Source of the DNA: Amaranthus tricolor
Taxonomy: Eukaryota > Streptophyta > Magnoliopsida > Caryophyllales > Amaranthaceae
Assembly (NCBI RefSeq): GCF_026212465.1
Contig: NC_080056.1
Span: 18,610,879 to 18,674,878 of the forward strand
DNA length: 64,000 bases
Direction of reading: 5' to 3'
Shown here piece after piece: positions 25,385 to 40,951 of this stretch. The notes beneath the pieces are model-generated. The model saw only the letters and a program-made list of their open reading frames with translations. It ran no database searches and was not told the DNA's origin. A program made the translations under genes and the position numbers. Numbering within the stretch: the first letter of the stretch is position 1; each line of letters begins with the position of its first letter.

Positions 25385-25560
25385 ACATGTAATTTCTAGC
25401 ATATGACTATAATTTTCAATTCTAACCACTTCAACACAATTCGTGCAAAACAAACCAAGTTTGAGCTATTTTATGCGCAAAAGTGCCAAAAAAGGTTTAA
25501 AACACTTAAAATCGCAACATAACACGTAATATGTAGTATACGACTATGATTTTGAATTCT
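25385..25560 (+). repeat. Satellite monomer junction with 33-bp deletion
   Basis: At 25431-25441 cttcaacacaat runs straight into tcgtgcaaaac, removing the usual (TA)n run and the ccaaatagtgttgtgtgcc phrase. Confidence 0.65.
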
Positions 25561-26680
25561 AACCAATTCAACACAATAATATATACCAAATAGTGTTGTT
25601 TATCATGTTTCGTGGAAAACAAACCAAGTTTGAGCTAGTTTATTCGCAAAAGTGGCAAAAACGCTTAAAAACCCTTAAAATCGCAGCTTAACATGTAATT
25701 TCTAGCATATGACTATGATTTTAAATTATAACCACTTCAACAATATAATATATATACCAAATAGTGTTGTGTGCCAAGTTTCGTGCAAAACAAACCAAGT
25801 TTGAGCTACTTTATGCGCAAAAGTGGCAAAAACGTTTAAAAACGAATAAAATCGCAATTTAACACGTACTTTCTAGCATATGACAATGATTTTCAATTCA
25901 AACCACTTCAACACAATAATATGTCCCAAATAATGTTGTGTGCCAAGTTTCGTGCAAAACATACCAAGTCTGAGCTACTATATGCGCAAAAGTGTTAAAA
26001 ACGGTTAAAAACTCTTAAAATCGCAACTTAACACGTAATTTCTACCATATGACAATGATTTACAATTGTTACCACTTCAACAAAATAGTAGATTCCAAAT
26101 AATGTTATGTGCCAAGAACCAAGTTTGAGCTAGTTTATGCGCAAAAGTGGCAAAAAACGCTTAAAAACGCATAAAATCGCAACATAACACGTAATTTCTA
26201 GCATTGGACAATGATTTTTTAAATTCTAACCACTTCAACACAATAATATATACCAAATAATGTTGTGTGCCAAGTTCAGTTCAAAATAAACCAAGTTTGA
26301 GCTACTTTATGCGCAAAAGTGTCAAAAACGCTTAAAAACGCATAAAATCGCAACTTAACACGTAATTTCTAACATATGACAATTATTTTAAATTCTAACC
26401 ACTTCAACAAATTAATATATAGCAAATAATGTTGTGTGCGAAGTTTCGTGCAAATCACACCAAGTTTGAGCTACTTTATGCGCAAAACTGCCAAAAACGC
26501 TTAAAAACACAAAAAATCGATACTTAATACGTAATTTCTAACATATGACTATACTTTTCAATTCTAACCACTTCAACACAATAATATATACCAAATAGTG
26601 TTGTGTTCCAAGTTTCGTGCAAAACATACCAAGTTTGAGCTACTATAAGCGAAAAAGTGCTAAAAACGGTTAAAAAACAC

Positions 26681-27110
26681 TTAAAATCGCTACTTAACAC
26701 GTAATTTCTATCATATGACAATGATTTTCAATTATAACCACTTCAACACAATAATATATACCAAATAATGTTGTGTGCTAAGTTTCGTGCAAATCAAACC
26801 TAGTTTGAACTTCTTTATGCGCAAAAGTGCCAAAAATGCTTAAAAACTCATAAAATCGAAACTTAACACGGAATTTCTAGCATATGACAATGATTAACAA
26901 TTCTAACCACTTCAACAATAATGTATACCAAATAATGTTGGGTGTCAAGTTTCGTGCAAATCAAACCAAGTTTGAGCTACTTTGTGCGCAAAAGTGCCAA
27001 AAACGCTTAAAAACGCATAAAATCGCAAATAAACAAGTAATTTCTAGCATATGACTATGATTTTAAATTCTAACCACTTCATCACAATAATATATATATC
27101 AAATAGTGTT
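26681..27110 (+). repeat. Left edge segment of the higher-order array, repeated at 45.7 kb
   Basis: Nearly identical to 45731-46160 at a constant offset of 19050 bp, with shared private variants (cacggaatttctagc, atgattaacaattc, gttgggtgtcaag). These two copies bracket the near-identical 4.4-kb/2.7-kb repeat region. Immediately after it, at 27100-27138, the ccaaatagtgttgtgtgcc phrase is duplicated with only 38 bp between copies, a truncated-monomer junction. Confidence 0.8.
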
Positions 27111-30100
27111 GTGTGCCAAGTTTCGTGCAAAAGATACCAAATAGTGTTGTGTGCCAAGTTTCGTACAAAACAAACCAAGTTTGAGCTAGTTTATGCGCAA
27201 AAGTGGCGATGACGCTTAAAAACGAATAAAATCGCAACTTAACACGTAATTTCTAGCATATGAAATTAATTTTAAATTCTAACCACTTCAACACAATAAT
27301 ATATACCAAATAATGTTATGTGCCAAGTTTCGTGCAAAACATACCAAGTTTGAGCTACTATATGCGCAAAAGTGCTAAAAACGGTAGAAAAACTCTTAAA
27401 ATCGCAATTTAACACGTAATTTCTACCATATGACAATGATTTACAATTCTAACTATTTCAACACAATAGTATATTTCTAATAATGTTGTGTGCCAAGTTT
27501 CGTGCAAATCAAACCAAGTTTGAGCTAGTTTATACGCAAAAGTGGCAAAATCGCTTAAAAACGCATAAAATCGCAACTTAAACGTAATTTCTAGCATATG
27601 AAAATGATTTTCAATTCTAACCACTTCAACACAATAGTATATACCAAATAATGTTGGGTGCCATGTTTCGTGCAATTCAAACCGAGTTTGAGCTACTTTA
27701 TGCGCAAAAGTGCCAAAAACACTTCAAAACACATAAAATTGCAAATAAACCCGTATTTTCTAGCATATGACTATGATCTTAAATTCTATCCACTTCAACA
27801 CAATAATATATACCAAATAGTGTTGTGTGCCAAGTTTCGTACAAAATATACCAAGTTTGAGCCACTATATGCGCAAAAGTAGCAAAAACGCTTATAAACG
27901 AATAAAATGGCAACTTAACACGTAATTTCTAGCATATGACAATGATTTTCAATTCTAACCACTTCAACACAATAATATATCCTAAATAATATTGTGTGCC
28001 AAGTTTCATACAAATCAAACCAAGTTTGAGCTACTATAAGCGAAAAAGTGTTAAAAACGGTTAAAAAACTCTTAAAATCGCAACTTAACACGTAATTTCT
28101 ATCTTATGACAATGATTTTAAATTCTAACCACTTCAACACAATAATATATACCAAATAATGTTGTGTGCCAAGTTTCGTGCAAATCAAACCAAGTTTGAG
28201 CTACTTGATGCGCAAAAGTGGCAAAAACGCTTAAAAACTTAGAAAATCAAAGCTTAACACGTAATTTCTAGCATATGACAATGATTTTCATTTCTAACCA
28301 CTTCAACACAATAATATATACCAAATAATGTTGGGTGCCAAGTTTCGTGCAAATCAAACCAAGTTTGATCTACTACGCGCAAAAGTGCCAAAAACGCTTT
28401 AAAACGCATTAAATCGCAAATAAACAAGTAATTTCTAGCATATGACTATGATTTTCAATTCTAACCACTTCATCACCATAATATATATACCAAATAGTGT
28501 TGTGTGCCAAGTTTCGTGCAAATCAAACCAAGTTTGAGCTACTTTATGCGCAAAAGTGGCAAAAACGCTTAAAAACTCAGAAAATCAAAACTTAACACGT
28601 AATTTCTAGCATATGACAATGATTTTCAATTCTAACCACTTCAACACAATAATATATACCAAATAATGTTGGGTGCCAAGTTTCGTGCAAATCAAACCAA
28701 GTTTGAGCTACTATTTGCGCAAAAGTGCCAAAAATGCTTAAAAACGCATAAAATCGCAAATAAACAAGTAATTTCTAGCATATGACTATGATTTTCAATT
28801 CTAACCATTTCATCACAATAATATATATACCAAATAGTGTTGTATGCCAAGTTTCGTGCAAAACAGACCAAGTTTGAGTTACTTTATGCGCAAAAGTGCC
28901 AAAAATGGTTTAAAACCCTTAAAATTGCAACATAACATATAATATGTAGCATATTACTATGATTTTGAATTCTAAACACTTCAACACAATAATATATACC
29001 AAATAGTGTTGTTTTCCAAGTATCGTGCAAAACAAACCAAGTTTGAGCTTGTTTATGCGCAAAAGTGGCAAAAACGGTTAAAAACCCTTAAAAATGCAAC
29101 TTAACCCGTAATTTCTAGCATATGACTATGATTTTAAATTATAACCACTTCAACAAAATAATATATACCAAATAGTGTTGTGTGCCAAGTTTCGTGCAAC
29201 ACAAACCAAGTTTGAGCTGCTTTATGCGCAAAAGTGCCAAAAATGGTTAAAAATCCTTAAAAACGCAACATAACACGTAATATGTAGCAAATGACTATGA
29301 TTTTGAATTCTAACCACTTCAACACCATAATATATACCAAATAGTGTTATAGCCAGGTTTCGTGCAAAACAAACCAAGTTTGAGCTAGTTTATGCGCAAA
29401 TGTGGCAAATACGCTTAAAAACTCTTAAAATCGCAGCTTAACACGTAATTTCTAGCATATGACTAGGCTTTTAAATTATAACCACTTCAACACAATAATA
29501 TATACAAAATAGTGTTGTGTGCCATGTTTCGTGCAAAACAAACCAAGTTTGAGCTAGTTTATGCGCAAAAGTGACAAAAACGCTTAAAAACTAATAAAAT
29601 CGAAACTTAACACGTAATTTCTAGCATTTGACAATGATTTTCAATTCTAACCACTTCAACACAATAATATATCCCAAATAATTTTGTGTGCCAAGTTTCG
29701 TACAAAACATCCCAAGTTTGAGCTACTATATGCGCAAAAGTGCTAAAAACGGTTAAAAACTCTTAAAATCGCAACTTAACACGTAATTTCCACCATATGA
29801 CAATGATATTCAATTCTAACCACTTCAACACAATAGTATATTCAAAATAATGTTATTGCCAAGTTTCGAGCAAATCAAACCAAGTTTGAGCTAGTTTATG
29901 CGCAAAAGTGGCCAAAACGCTTAAAAACGCATAAAATCGTAACTTAACACGTAATTTCTAGCATATGACAATGACTTTCAATTCTAATTATTTCAACACA
30001 TTAATATATACCAAATAATGTTGTGTGCGAAGTTTCGTGCAAATCAAACCACGTTTGAGCTACTTTATGCGCAAAACTGTCAAAAACGCTTAAAAACGCA

Positions 30101-33100
30101 TAAACTCGCAACTTAACACGTAATTTCCAGCATATGACAATGATTTTAAATTCTAACCACTTCAACACAATAATATATACCAAATAATGTTGTGTGCCTA
30201 GTTTCGTGAAAAACAAACCAAGTTTGAGCTACTGTGTGCGCAAAAGTGGCAAAAACGCTTAAAAACGCATTTAATCGCAACTTAACACGTAATTTCTAGC
30301 ATATGACAATGATTTTAAATTCTAACCACTTCAACACAATAATATATTCCAAATAATGTTGGGTGCCAAGTTTCATGCAAACAAACCAAGTTTGAGCTAC
30401 TTTATGCGCAAAAGGGCCAAAAACGCTTAAAAACGCTTAAAATCGCAACTTAACACGTAATTTATGGCATATGACTATGATCTTAAATTCTATCCACTTC
30501 AACACAATAATATATACCAAATAGTGTTGTGTGCCAAGTTTCGTACAAAATATACCAAGTTTGAGCTACTATATGCGCAAAAGTAGCAAAAACGCTTATA
30601 AACGAATAAAATGGCAACTTAACACGTAATTTCTAGCATATGACTATGATTTTCAATTCTAACCACTTCAACACAATAATATATCCTAAATAATGTTGTG
30701 TGCCAAGTTTCATACAAATCAAACCAAGTTTGAGCTACTATAAGCGAAAAAGTATTAAAAACGGTTAAAAAACTCTTAAAATCGCAACTTAACACGTAAT
30801 TTCTATCTTATGACAATGATTTTAAATTCTAACCACTTCAACACAATAATATATACCAAATAATGTTGTGTGCCAAGTTTCGTGCAAATCAAACCAAGTT
30901 TGAGCTACTTTATGCGCAAAAGTGGCAAAAACGCTTAAGAACTTAGAAAATCGAAGCTTAACACGTAATTTCTAGCATATGACAATGATTTTCATTTCTA
31001 ACCACTTCAACACAATAATATATACCAAATAATGTTGGTTGCCAAGTTTCGTGCAAATCAAACCCAGTTTGATCTACTATTTGCGCAAAAGTGACAAAAA
31101 CGCTTAAAAACGCATTAAATCGCAAATAAACAAGTAATTTCTAGCATATGACTATGATTTTCAATTCTAACCACTTCATCACAATAATATATATACCAAA
31201 TAGTGTTGTGTGCCAAGTTTCGTGCAAATCAAACCAAGTTTGAGCTACTTTATGCGCATAAGTGGCAAAAACGCTTAAAAACTCAGAAAATCAAAACTTA
31301 ACACGTAATTTCTAGCATATGACAATGATTTTCAATTCTAACCACTTCAACACAATAATATATACCAAATAATGTTGGGTGCCAAGTTTCGTGCAAATCA
31401 AACCAAGTTTGAGCTACTATTTGCGCAAAAGTGCCAAAAATGCTTAAAAACGCATAAAATCGCAAATAAACAAGTAATTTCTAGCATATGACTATGATTT
31501 TCAATTCTAACCATTTCATCACAATAATATATATACCAAATAGTGTTGTATGCCAAGTTTCGTACAAAACAGACCAAGTTTGAGTTACTTTATGCGCAAA
31601 ACTGTCAAAAACGCTTAAAAACGCATAAACTCGCAACTTAACACGTAATTTCCAGCATATGACAATGATTTTAAATTCTAACCACTTCAAAACAATAATA
31701 TATACCAAATAATGTTATGTGCCAAGTTTCGTGCAACACATACCAAGTTTGAGCTACTATATGCGCAAAAGTGCTAAAAACGGTAGAAAAACTCTTAAAA
31801 TCGCAATTTAACACGTAATTTCTACCATATGACAATGATTTACAATTCTAACTATTTCAACACAATAGTATATTTCTAAAATGTTGTGTGCCAAGTTTCG
31901 TGCAAATCAAACCAAGTTTGAGCTAGTTTATGCGCAAAAGTGGCAAAATCGCTTAAAAACGCATAAAATCGCAACTTAAACGTAATTTCTAGCATATGAA
32001 AATGATTTTCAATTCTAACCACTTCAACACAATAGTATATACCAAATAATGTTGGGTGCCATGTTTCGTGCAAATCAAACCGAGTTTGAGCTACTTTATG
32101 CGCAAAAGTGCCAAAAACACTTCAAAACACATAAAATTGCAAATAAACCCGTATTTTCTAGCATATGACTATGATCTTAAATTCTATCCACTTCAACACA
32201 ATAATATATACCAAATAGTGTTGTGTGCCAAGTTTCGTACAAAATATACCAAGTTTGAGCCACTATATGCGCAAAAGTAGCAAAAACGCTTATAAACGAA
32301 TAAAATGGCAACTTAACACGTAATTTCTAGCATATGACAATGATTTTCAATTCTAACCACTTCAACACAATAATATATCCTAAATAATATTGTGTGCCAA
32401 GTTTCATACAAATCAAACCAAGTTTGAGCTACTATAAGCGAAAAAGTGTTAAAAACGGTTAAAAAACTCTTAAAATCGCAACTTAACACGTAATTTCTAT
32501 CTTATGACAATGATTTTAAATTCTAACCACTTCAACACAATAATATATACCAAATAATGTTGTGTGCCAAGTTTCGTGCAAATCAAACCAAGTTTGAGCT
32601 ACTTGATGCGCAAAAGTGGCAAAAACGCTTAAAAACTTAGAAAATCAAAGCTTAACACGTAATTTCTAGCATATGACAATGATTTTCATTTCTAACCACT
32701 TCAACACAATAATATATACCAAATAATGTTGGGTGCCAAGTTTCGTGCAAATCAAACCAAGTTTGATCTACTACGCGCAAAAGTGCCAAAAACGCTTTAA
32801 AACGCATTAAATCGCAAATAAACAAGTAATTTCTAGCATATGACTATGATTTTCAATTCTAACCACTTCATCACCATAATATATATACCAAATAGTGTTG
32901 TGTGCCAAGTTTCGTGCAAATCAAACCAAGTTTGAGCTACTTTATGCGCAAAAGTGGCAAAAAACGCTTAAAAACTCAGAAAATCAAAACTTAACACGTA
33001 ATTTCTAGCATATGACAATGATTTTCAATTCTAACCACTTCAACACAATAATATATACCAAATAATGTTGGGTGCCAAGTTTCGTGCAAATCAAACCAAG

Positions 33101-36100
33101 TTTGAGCTACTATTTGCGCAAAAGTGCCAAAAATGCTTAAAAACGCATAAAATCGCAAATAAACAAGTAATTTCTAGCATATGACTATGATTTTCAATTC
33201 TAACCATTTCATCACAATAATATATATACCAAATAGTGTTGTATGCCAAGTTTCGTGCAAAACAGACCAAGTTTGAGTTACTTTATGCGCAAAAGTGCCA
33301 AAAAATGGTTTAAAACCCTTAAAATTGCAACATAACATATAATATGTAGCATATTACTATGATTTTGAATTCTAAACACTTCAACACAATAATATATACC
33401 AAATAGTGTTGTTTTCCAAGTATCGTGCAAAACAAACCAAGTTTGAGCTTGTTTATGCGCAAAAGTGGCAAAAACGGTTAAAAACCCTTAAAAATGCAAC
33501 TTTACACGTAATTTCTAGCATATGACTATGATTTTAAATTATAACCACTTCAACAAAATAATATATACCAAATAGTGTTGTGTGCCAAGTTTCGTGCAAC
33601 ACAAACCAAGTTTGAGCTGCTTTATGCGCAAAAGTGCCAAAAATGGTTAAAAATCCTTAAAAACGCAACATAACACGTAATATGTAGCAAATGACTATGA
33701 TTTTGAATTCTAACCACTTCAACACCATAATATATACCAAATAGTGTTTTAGCCAGGTTTCGTGCAAAACAAACCAAGTTTGAGCTAGTTTATGCGCAAA
33801 TGTGGCAAATACGCTTAAAAACTCTTAAAATCGCAGCTTAACACGTAATTTCTAGCATATGACTAGGCTTTTAAATTATAACCACTTCAACACAATAATA
33901 TATACAAAATAGTGTTGTGTGCCATGTTTCGTGCAAAAACAAACCAAGTTTGAGCTAGTTTATGCGCAAAAGTGACAAAAACGCTTAAAAACTAATAAAA
34001 TCGAAACTTAACACGTAATTTCTAGCATTTGACAATGATTTTCAATTCTAACCACTTCAACACAATAATATATCCCAAATAATTTTGTGTGCCAAGTTCG
34101 TACAAAACATCCCAAGTTTGAGCTACTATATGCGCAAAAGTGCTAAAAACGGTTAAAAACTCTTAAAATCGCAACTTAACACGTAATTTTCACCATATGA
34201 CAATGATATTCAATTCTAACCACTTCAACACAATAGTATATTCAAAATAATGTTATTGCCAAGTTTCGAGCAAATCAAACCAAGTTTGAGCTAGTTTATG
34301 CGCAAAAGTGGCCAAAACGCTTAAAAACGCATAAAATCGTAACTTAACACGTAATTTCTAGCATATGACAATGATTTTCAATTCTAATTATTTCAACACA
34401 TTAATATATACCAAATAATGTTGTGTGCGAAGTTTCGTGCAAATCAAACCACGTTTGAGCTACTTTATGCGCAAAACTGTCAAAAACGCTTAAAAACGCA
34501 TAAACTCGCAACTTAACACGTAATTTCCAGCATATGACAATGATTTTAAATTCTAACCACTTCAACACAATAATATATACCAAATAATGTTGTGTGCCTA
34601 GTTTCGTGAAAAACAAACCAAGTTTGAGCTACTGTGTGCGCAAAAGTGGCAAAAACGCTTAAAAACGCATTTAATCGCAACTTAACACGTAATTTCTAGC
34701 ATATGACAATGATTTTAAATTCTAACCACTTCAACACAATAATAGATTCCAAATAATGTTGGGTGCCAAGTTTCATGCAAACAAACCAAGTTTGAGCTAC
34801 TTTATGCGCAAAAGGGCCAAAAACGCTTAAAAACGCTTAAAATCGCAACTTAACACGTAATTTATGGCATATGACTATGATCTTAAATTCTATCCACTTC
34901 AACACAATAATATATACCAAATAGTGTTTTGTGCCAAGTTTCGTACAAAATATACCAAGTTTGAGCTACTATATGCGCAAAAGTAGCAAAAACGCTTATA
35001 AACGAATAAAATGGCAACTTAACACGTAATTTCTAGCATATGACTATGATTTTCAATTCTAACCACTTCAACACAATAATATATCCTAAATAATGTTGTG
35101 TGCCAAGTTTCATACAAATCAAACCAAGTTTGAGCTACTATAAGCGAAAAAGTATTAAAAACGGTTAAAAAACTCTTAAAATCGCAACTTAACACGTAAT
35201 TTCTATCTTATGACAACGATTTTAAATTCTAACCACTTCAACACAATAATATATACCAAATAATGTTGTGTGCCAAGTTTCGTGCAAATCAAACCAAGTT
35301 TGAGCTACTTTATGCGCAAAAGTGGCAAAAACGCTTAAGAACTTAGAAAATCGAAGCTTAACACGTAATTTCTAGCATATGACAATGATTTTCATTTCTA
35401 ACCACTTCAACACAATAATATATACCAAATAATGTTGGTTGCCAAGTTTCGTGCAAATCAAACCAAGTTTGATCTACTATTTGCGCAAAAGTGACAAAAA
35501 CGCTTAAAAACGCATTAAATCGCAAATAAACAAGTAATTTCTAGCATATGACTATGATTTTCAATTCTAACCACTTCATCACAATAATATATATACCAAA
35601 TAGTGTTGTGTGCCAAGTTTCGTGCAAATCAAACCAAGTTTGAGCTACTTTATGCGCATAAGTGGCAAAAACGCTTAAAAACTCAGAAAATCAAAACTTA
35701 ACACGTAATTTCTAGCATATGACAATGATTTTCAATTCTAACCACTTCAACACAATAATATATACCAAATAATGTTGGGTGCCAAGTTTCGTGCAAATCA
35801 AACCAAGTTTGAGCTACTATTTGCGCAAAAGTGCCAAAAATGCTTAAAAACGCATAAAATCGCAAATAAACAAGTAATTTCTAGCATATGACTATGATTT
35901 TCAATTCTAACCATTTCATCACAATAATATATATACCAAATAGTGTTGTATGCCAAGTTTCGTACAAAACAGACCAAGTTTGAGTTACTTTATGCGCAAA
36001 ACTGTCAAAAACGCTTAAAAACGCATAAACTCGCAACTTAACACGTAATTTCCAGCATATGACAATGATTTTAAATTCTAACCACTTCAACACAATAATA

Positions 36101-36456
36101 TATACCAAATAATGTTATGTGCCAAGTTTCGTGCAACACATACCAAGTTTGAGCTACTATATGCGCAAAAGTGCTAAAAACGGTAGAAAAACTCTTAAAA
36201 TCGCAATTTAACACGTAATTTCTACCATATGACAATGATTTACAATTCTAACTATTTCAACACAATAGTATATTTCTAATAATATTGTGTGCCAAGTTTC
36301 GTGCAAATCAAACCAAGTTTGAGCTAGTTTATGCGCAAAAGTGGCAAAATCGCTTAAAAACGCATAAAATCGCAACTTAAACGTAATTTCTAGCATATGA
36401 AAATGATTTTCAATTCTAACCACTTCAACACAATAGTATATACCAAATAATGTTGG

Positions 36457-38510
36457 GTGCCATGTTTCGTGCAAATCAAACCGAGTTTGAGCTACTTTAT
36501 GCGCAAAAGTGCCGAAAACACTTCAAAACACATAAAATTGCAAATAAACCCGTATTTTCTAGCATATGACTATGATCTTAAATTCTATCCACTTCAACAC
36601 AATAATATATACCAAATAGTGTTGTGTGCCAAGTTTCGTACAAAATATACCAAGTTTGAGCCACTATATGCGCAAAAGTAGCAAAAACGCTTATAAACGA
36701 ATAAAATGGCAACTTAACACGTAATTTCTAGCATATGACAATGATTTTCAATTCTAACCACTTCAACACAATAATATATCCTAAATAATATTGTGTGCCA
36801 AGTTTCATACAAATCAAACCAAGTTTGAGCTACTATAAGCGAAAAAGTGTTAAAAACGGTTAAAAAACTCTTAAAATCGCAACTTAACACGTAATTTCTA
36901 TCTTATGACAATGATTTTAAATTCTAACCACTTCAACACAATAATATATACCAAATAATGTTGTGTGCCAAGTTTCGTGCAAATCAAACCAAGTTTGAGC
37001 TACTTGATGCGCAAAAGTGGCAAAAACGCTTAAAAACTTAGAAAATCAAAGCTTAACACGTAATTTCTAGCATATGACAATGATTTTCATTTCTAACCAC
37101 TTCAACACAATAATATATACCAAATAATGTTGGGTGCCAAGTTTCGTGCAAATCAAACCAAGTTTGATCTACTACGCGCAAAAGTGCCAAAAACGCTTTA
37201 AAACGCATTAAATCGCAAATAAACAAGTAATTTCTAGCATATGACTATGATTTTCATTCTAACCACTTCATCACCATAATATATATACCAAATAGTGTTG
37301 TGTGCCAAGTTTCGTGCAAATCAAACCAAGTTTGAGCTACTTTATGCGCAAAAGTGGCAAAAACGCTTAAAAACTCAGAAAATCAAAACTTAACACGTAA
37401 TTTCTAGCATATGACAATGATTTTCAATTCTAACCACTTCAACACAATAATATATACCAAATAATGTTGGGTGCCAAGTTTCGTGCAAATCAAACCAAGT
37501 TTGAGCTACTATTTGCGCAAAAGTGCCAAAAATGCTTAAAAACGCATAAAATCGCAAATAAACAAGTAATTTCTAGCATATGACTATGATTTTCAATTCT
37601 AACCATTTCATCACAATAATATATATACCAAATAGTGTTGTATGCCAAGTTTCGTGCAAAACAGACCAAGTTTGAGTTACTTTATGCGCAAAAGTGCAAA
37701 AATGGTTAAAAATCCTTAAAAACGCAACATAACACGTAATATGTAGCAAATGACTATGATTTTGAATTCTAACCACTTCAACACCATAATATATACCAAA
37801 TAGTGTTTTAGCCAGGTTTCGTGCAAAACAAACCAAGTTTGAGCTAGTTTATGCGCAAATGTGGCAAATACGCTTAAAAACTCTTAAAATCGCAGCTTAA
37901 CACGTAATTTCTAGCATATGACTAGGCTTTTAAATTATAACCACTTCAACACAATAATATATACAAAATAGTGTTGTGTGCCATGTTTCGTGCAAAACAA
38001 ACCAAGTTTGAGCTAGTTTATGCGCAAAAGTGACAAAAACGCTTAAAAACTAATAAAATCGAAACTTAACACGTAATTTCTAGCATTTGACAATGATTTT
38101 CAATTCTAACCACTTCAACACAATAATATATCCCAAATAATTTTGTGTGCCAAGTTTCGTACAAAACATCCCAAGTTTGAGCTACTATATGCGCAAAAGT
38201 GCTAAAAACGGTTAAAAACTCTTAAAATCGCAACTTAACACGTAAATTCCACCATATGACAATGATATTCAATTCTAACCACTTCAACACAATAGTATAT
38301 TCAAAATAATGTTATGTGCCAAGTTTCGAGCAAATCAAACCAAGTTTGAGCTAGTTTATGCGCAAAAGTGGCCAAAACGCTTAAAAACGCATAAAATCGT
38401 AACTTAACACGTAATTTCTAGCATATGACAATGATTTTCAATTCTAATTATTTCAACACATTAATATATACCAAATAATGTTGTGTGCGAAGTTTCGTGC
38501 AAATCAAACC
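36457..38510 (+). repeat. Third 4.4-kb unit with a two-monomer deletion
   Basis: The spacing from 34401 to 38461 is 4060 bp and not 4400. The missing 340 bp equals two monomers, namely those with acatataatatgtagcatatta and tccaagtatcgtgc, which are present at 28920-29200, 33310-33590 and 40080-40360. The join is near 37690, where agtgcaaaaatggttaaaa replaces the usual phrase. Confidence 0.8.
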
Positions 38511-40851
38511 ACGTTTGAGCTACTTTATGCGCAAAACTGTCAAAAACGCTTAAAAACGCATAAACTCGCAACTTAACACGTAATTTCCAGCATATGACAA
38601 TGATTTTAAATTCTAACCACTTCAACACAATAATATATACCAAATAATGTTGTGTGCCTAGTTTCGTGAAAAACAAACCAAGTTTGAGCTACTGTGTGCG
38701 CAAAAGTGGCAAAAACGCTTAAAAATGCATTTAATCGCAACTTAACACACAATTTCTAGCATATGACAATGATTTTAAATTCTAACCACTTCAACACAAT
38801 AATATATTCCAAATAATGTTGGGTGCCAAGTTTCATGCAAACAAACCAAGTTTGAGCTACTTTCTGCGCAAAAGGGCCAAAAACGCTTAAAAACGCTTAA
38901 AATCGCAACTTAACACGTAATTTATGGCATATGACTATGATCTTAAATTCTATCCACTACAACACAATAATATATACCAAATAGTGTTGTGTGCCAAGTT
39001 TCGTACAAAATATACCAAGTTTGAGCTACTATATGCGCAAAAGTAGCAAAAACGCTTATAAACGAATAAAATGGCAACTTAACACGTAATTTCTAGCATA
39101 TGGACTATGATTTTCAATTCTAACCACTTCAACACAATAATATATCCTAAATAATGTTGTGTGCCAAGTTTCATACAAATCAAACCAAGTTTGAGCTACT
39201 ATAAGCGAAAAAGTATTAAAAAACGGTTAAAAAACTCTTAAAATCGCAACTTAACACGTAATTTCTATCTTATGACAATGATTTTAAATTCTAACCACTT
39301 CAACACAATAATATATACCAAATAATGTTGTGTGCCAAGTTTCGTGCAAATCAAACCAAGTTTGAGCTACTTTATGCGCAAAAGTGGCAAAAACGCTTAA
39401 GAACTTAGAAAATCGAAGCTTAACACGTAATTTCTAGCATATGACAATGATTTTCATTTCTAACCACTTCAACACAATAATATATACCAAATAATGTTGG
39501 TTGCCAAGTTTCGTGCAAATCAAACCAAGTTTGATCTACTATTTGCGCAAAAGTGACAAAAACGCTTAAAAAACGCATTAAATCGCAAATAAACAAGTAA
39601 TTTCTAGCATATGACTATGATTTTCAATTCTAACCACTTCATCACAATAATATATATACCAAATAGTGTTGTGTGCCAAGTTTCGTGCAAATCAAACCAA
39701 GTTTGAGCTACTTTATGCGCATAAGTGGCAAAAACGCTTAAAAACTCAGAAAATCAAAACTTAACACGTAATTTCTAGCATATGACAATGATTTTCAATT
39801 CTAACCACTTCAACACAATAATATATACCAAATAATGTTGGGTGCAAGTTTCGTGCAAATCAAACCAAGTTTGAGCTACTATTTGCGCAAAAGTGCCCAA
39901 AATGCTTAAAAACGCATAAAATTGCAAATAAACAAGTAATTTCTAGCATATGACTATGATTTTCAATTCTAACCATTTCATCACAATAATATATATACCA
40001 AATAGTGTTGTATGCCAAGTTTCGTGCAAAACAGACCAAGTTTGAGTTACTTTATGCGCAAAAGTGCCAAAAATGGTTTAAAACCCTTAAAATTGCAACA
40101 TAACATATAATATGTAGCATATTACTATGATTTTGAATTCTAACCACTTCAACACAATAATATATACCAAATAGTGTTGTTTTCCAAGTATCGTGCAAAA
40201 CAAACCAAGTTTGAGCTTGTTTATGCGCAAAAGTGGCTAAAACGGTTAAAAACCCTTAAAAATGCAACTTAACACGTAATTTCTAGCATATGACTATGAT
40301 TTTTAATTATAACCACTTCAACAAAATAATATATACCAAATAGTGTTGTGTGCCAAGTTTCGTGCAACACAAACCAAGTTTGAGCTGCTTTATGCGCAAA
40401 AGTGCCAAAAATGGTTAAAAATCCTTAAAAACGCAACATAACACGTAATATGTAGCAAATGACTATGATTTTGAATTCTAACCACTTCAACACCATAATA
40501 TATACCAAATAGTGTTTTAGCCAGGTTTCGTGCAAAACAAACCAAGTTTGAGCTAGTTTATGCGCAAATGTGGCAAATACGCTTAAAAACCCTTAAAATC
40601 GCAGCTTAACACGTAATTCTAGCATATGACTAGGCTTTTAAATTATAACCACTTCAACACAATAATATATACAAAATAGTGTTGTGTGCCATGTTTCGTG
40701 CAAAACAAACCAAGTTTGAGCTAGTTTATGCGCAAAAGTGACAAAAACGCTTAAAAACTAATAAAATCGAAACTTAACACGTAATTTCTAGCATTTGGAC
40801 AATGATTTTCAATTCTAACCACTTCATCACCATAATATATATACCAAATAG

Positions 40852-40951
40852 NNNNNNNNNNNNNNNNNNNNNNNNNNNNNNNNNNNNNNNNNNNNNNNNN
40901 NNNNNNNNNNNNNNNNNNNNNNNNNNNNNNNNNNNNNNNNNNNNNNNNNNN
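40852..40951. other. Assembly gap, 100 N
   Basis: Exactly 100 N. In collinear copies gcatttgac and cacgtttgag lie 427 bp apart (38083 to 38510, and 43233 to 43660); here they are 161 bp apart. About 266 bp is therefore missing and the true gap is probably near 366 bp. The last 31 bases before the gap (cttcatcaccataatatata onward) match a different monomer (near 37268), so the left flank may be misjoined. Confidence 0.95.

Noticed and set aside
27658..36681. Three identical 74-codon plus-strand frames at 27658, 32056 and 36457
   Set aside because: They are copies of one stretch of satellite in the 4.4-kb higher-order unit and not a conserved gene family.
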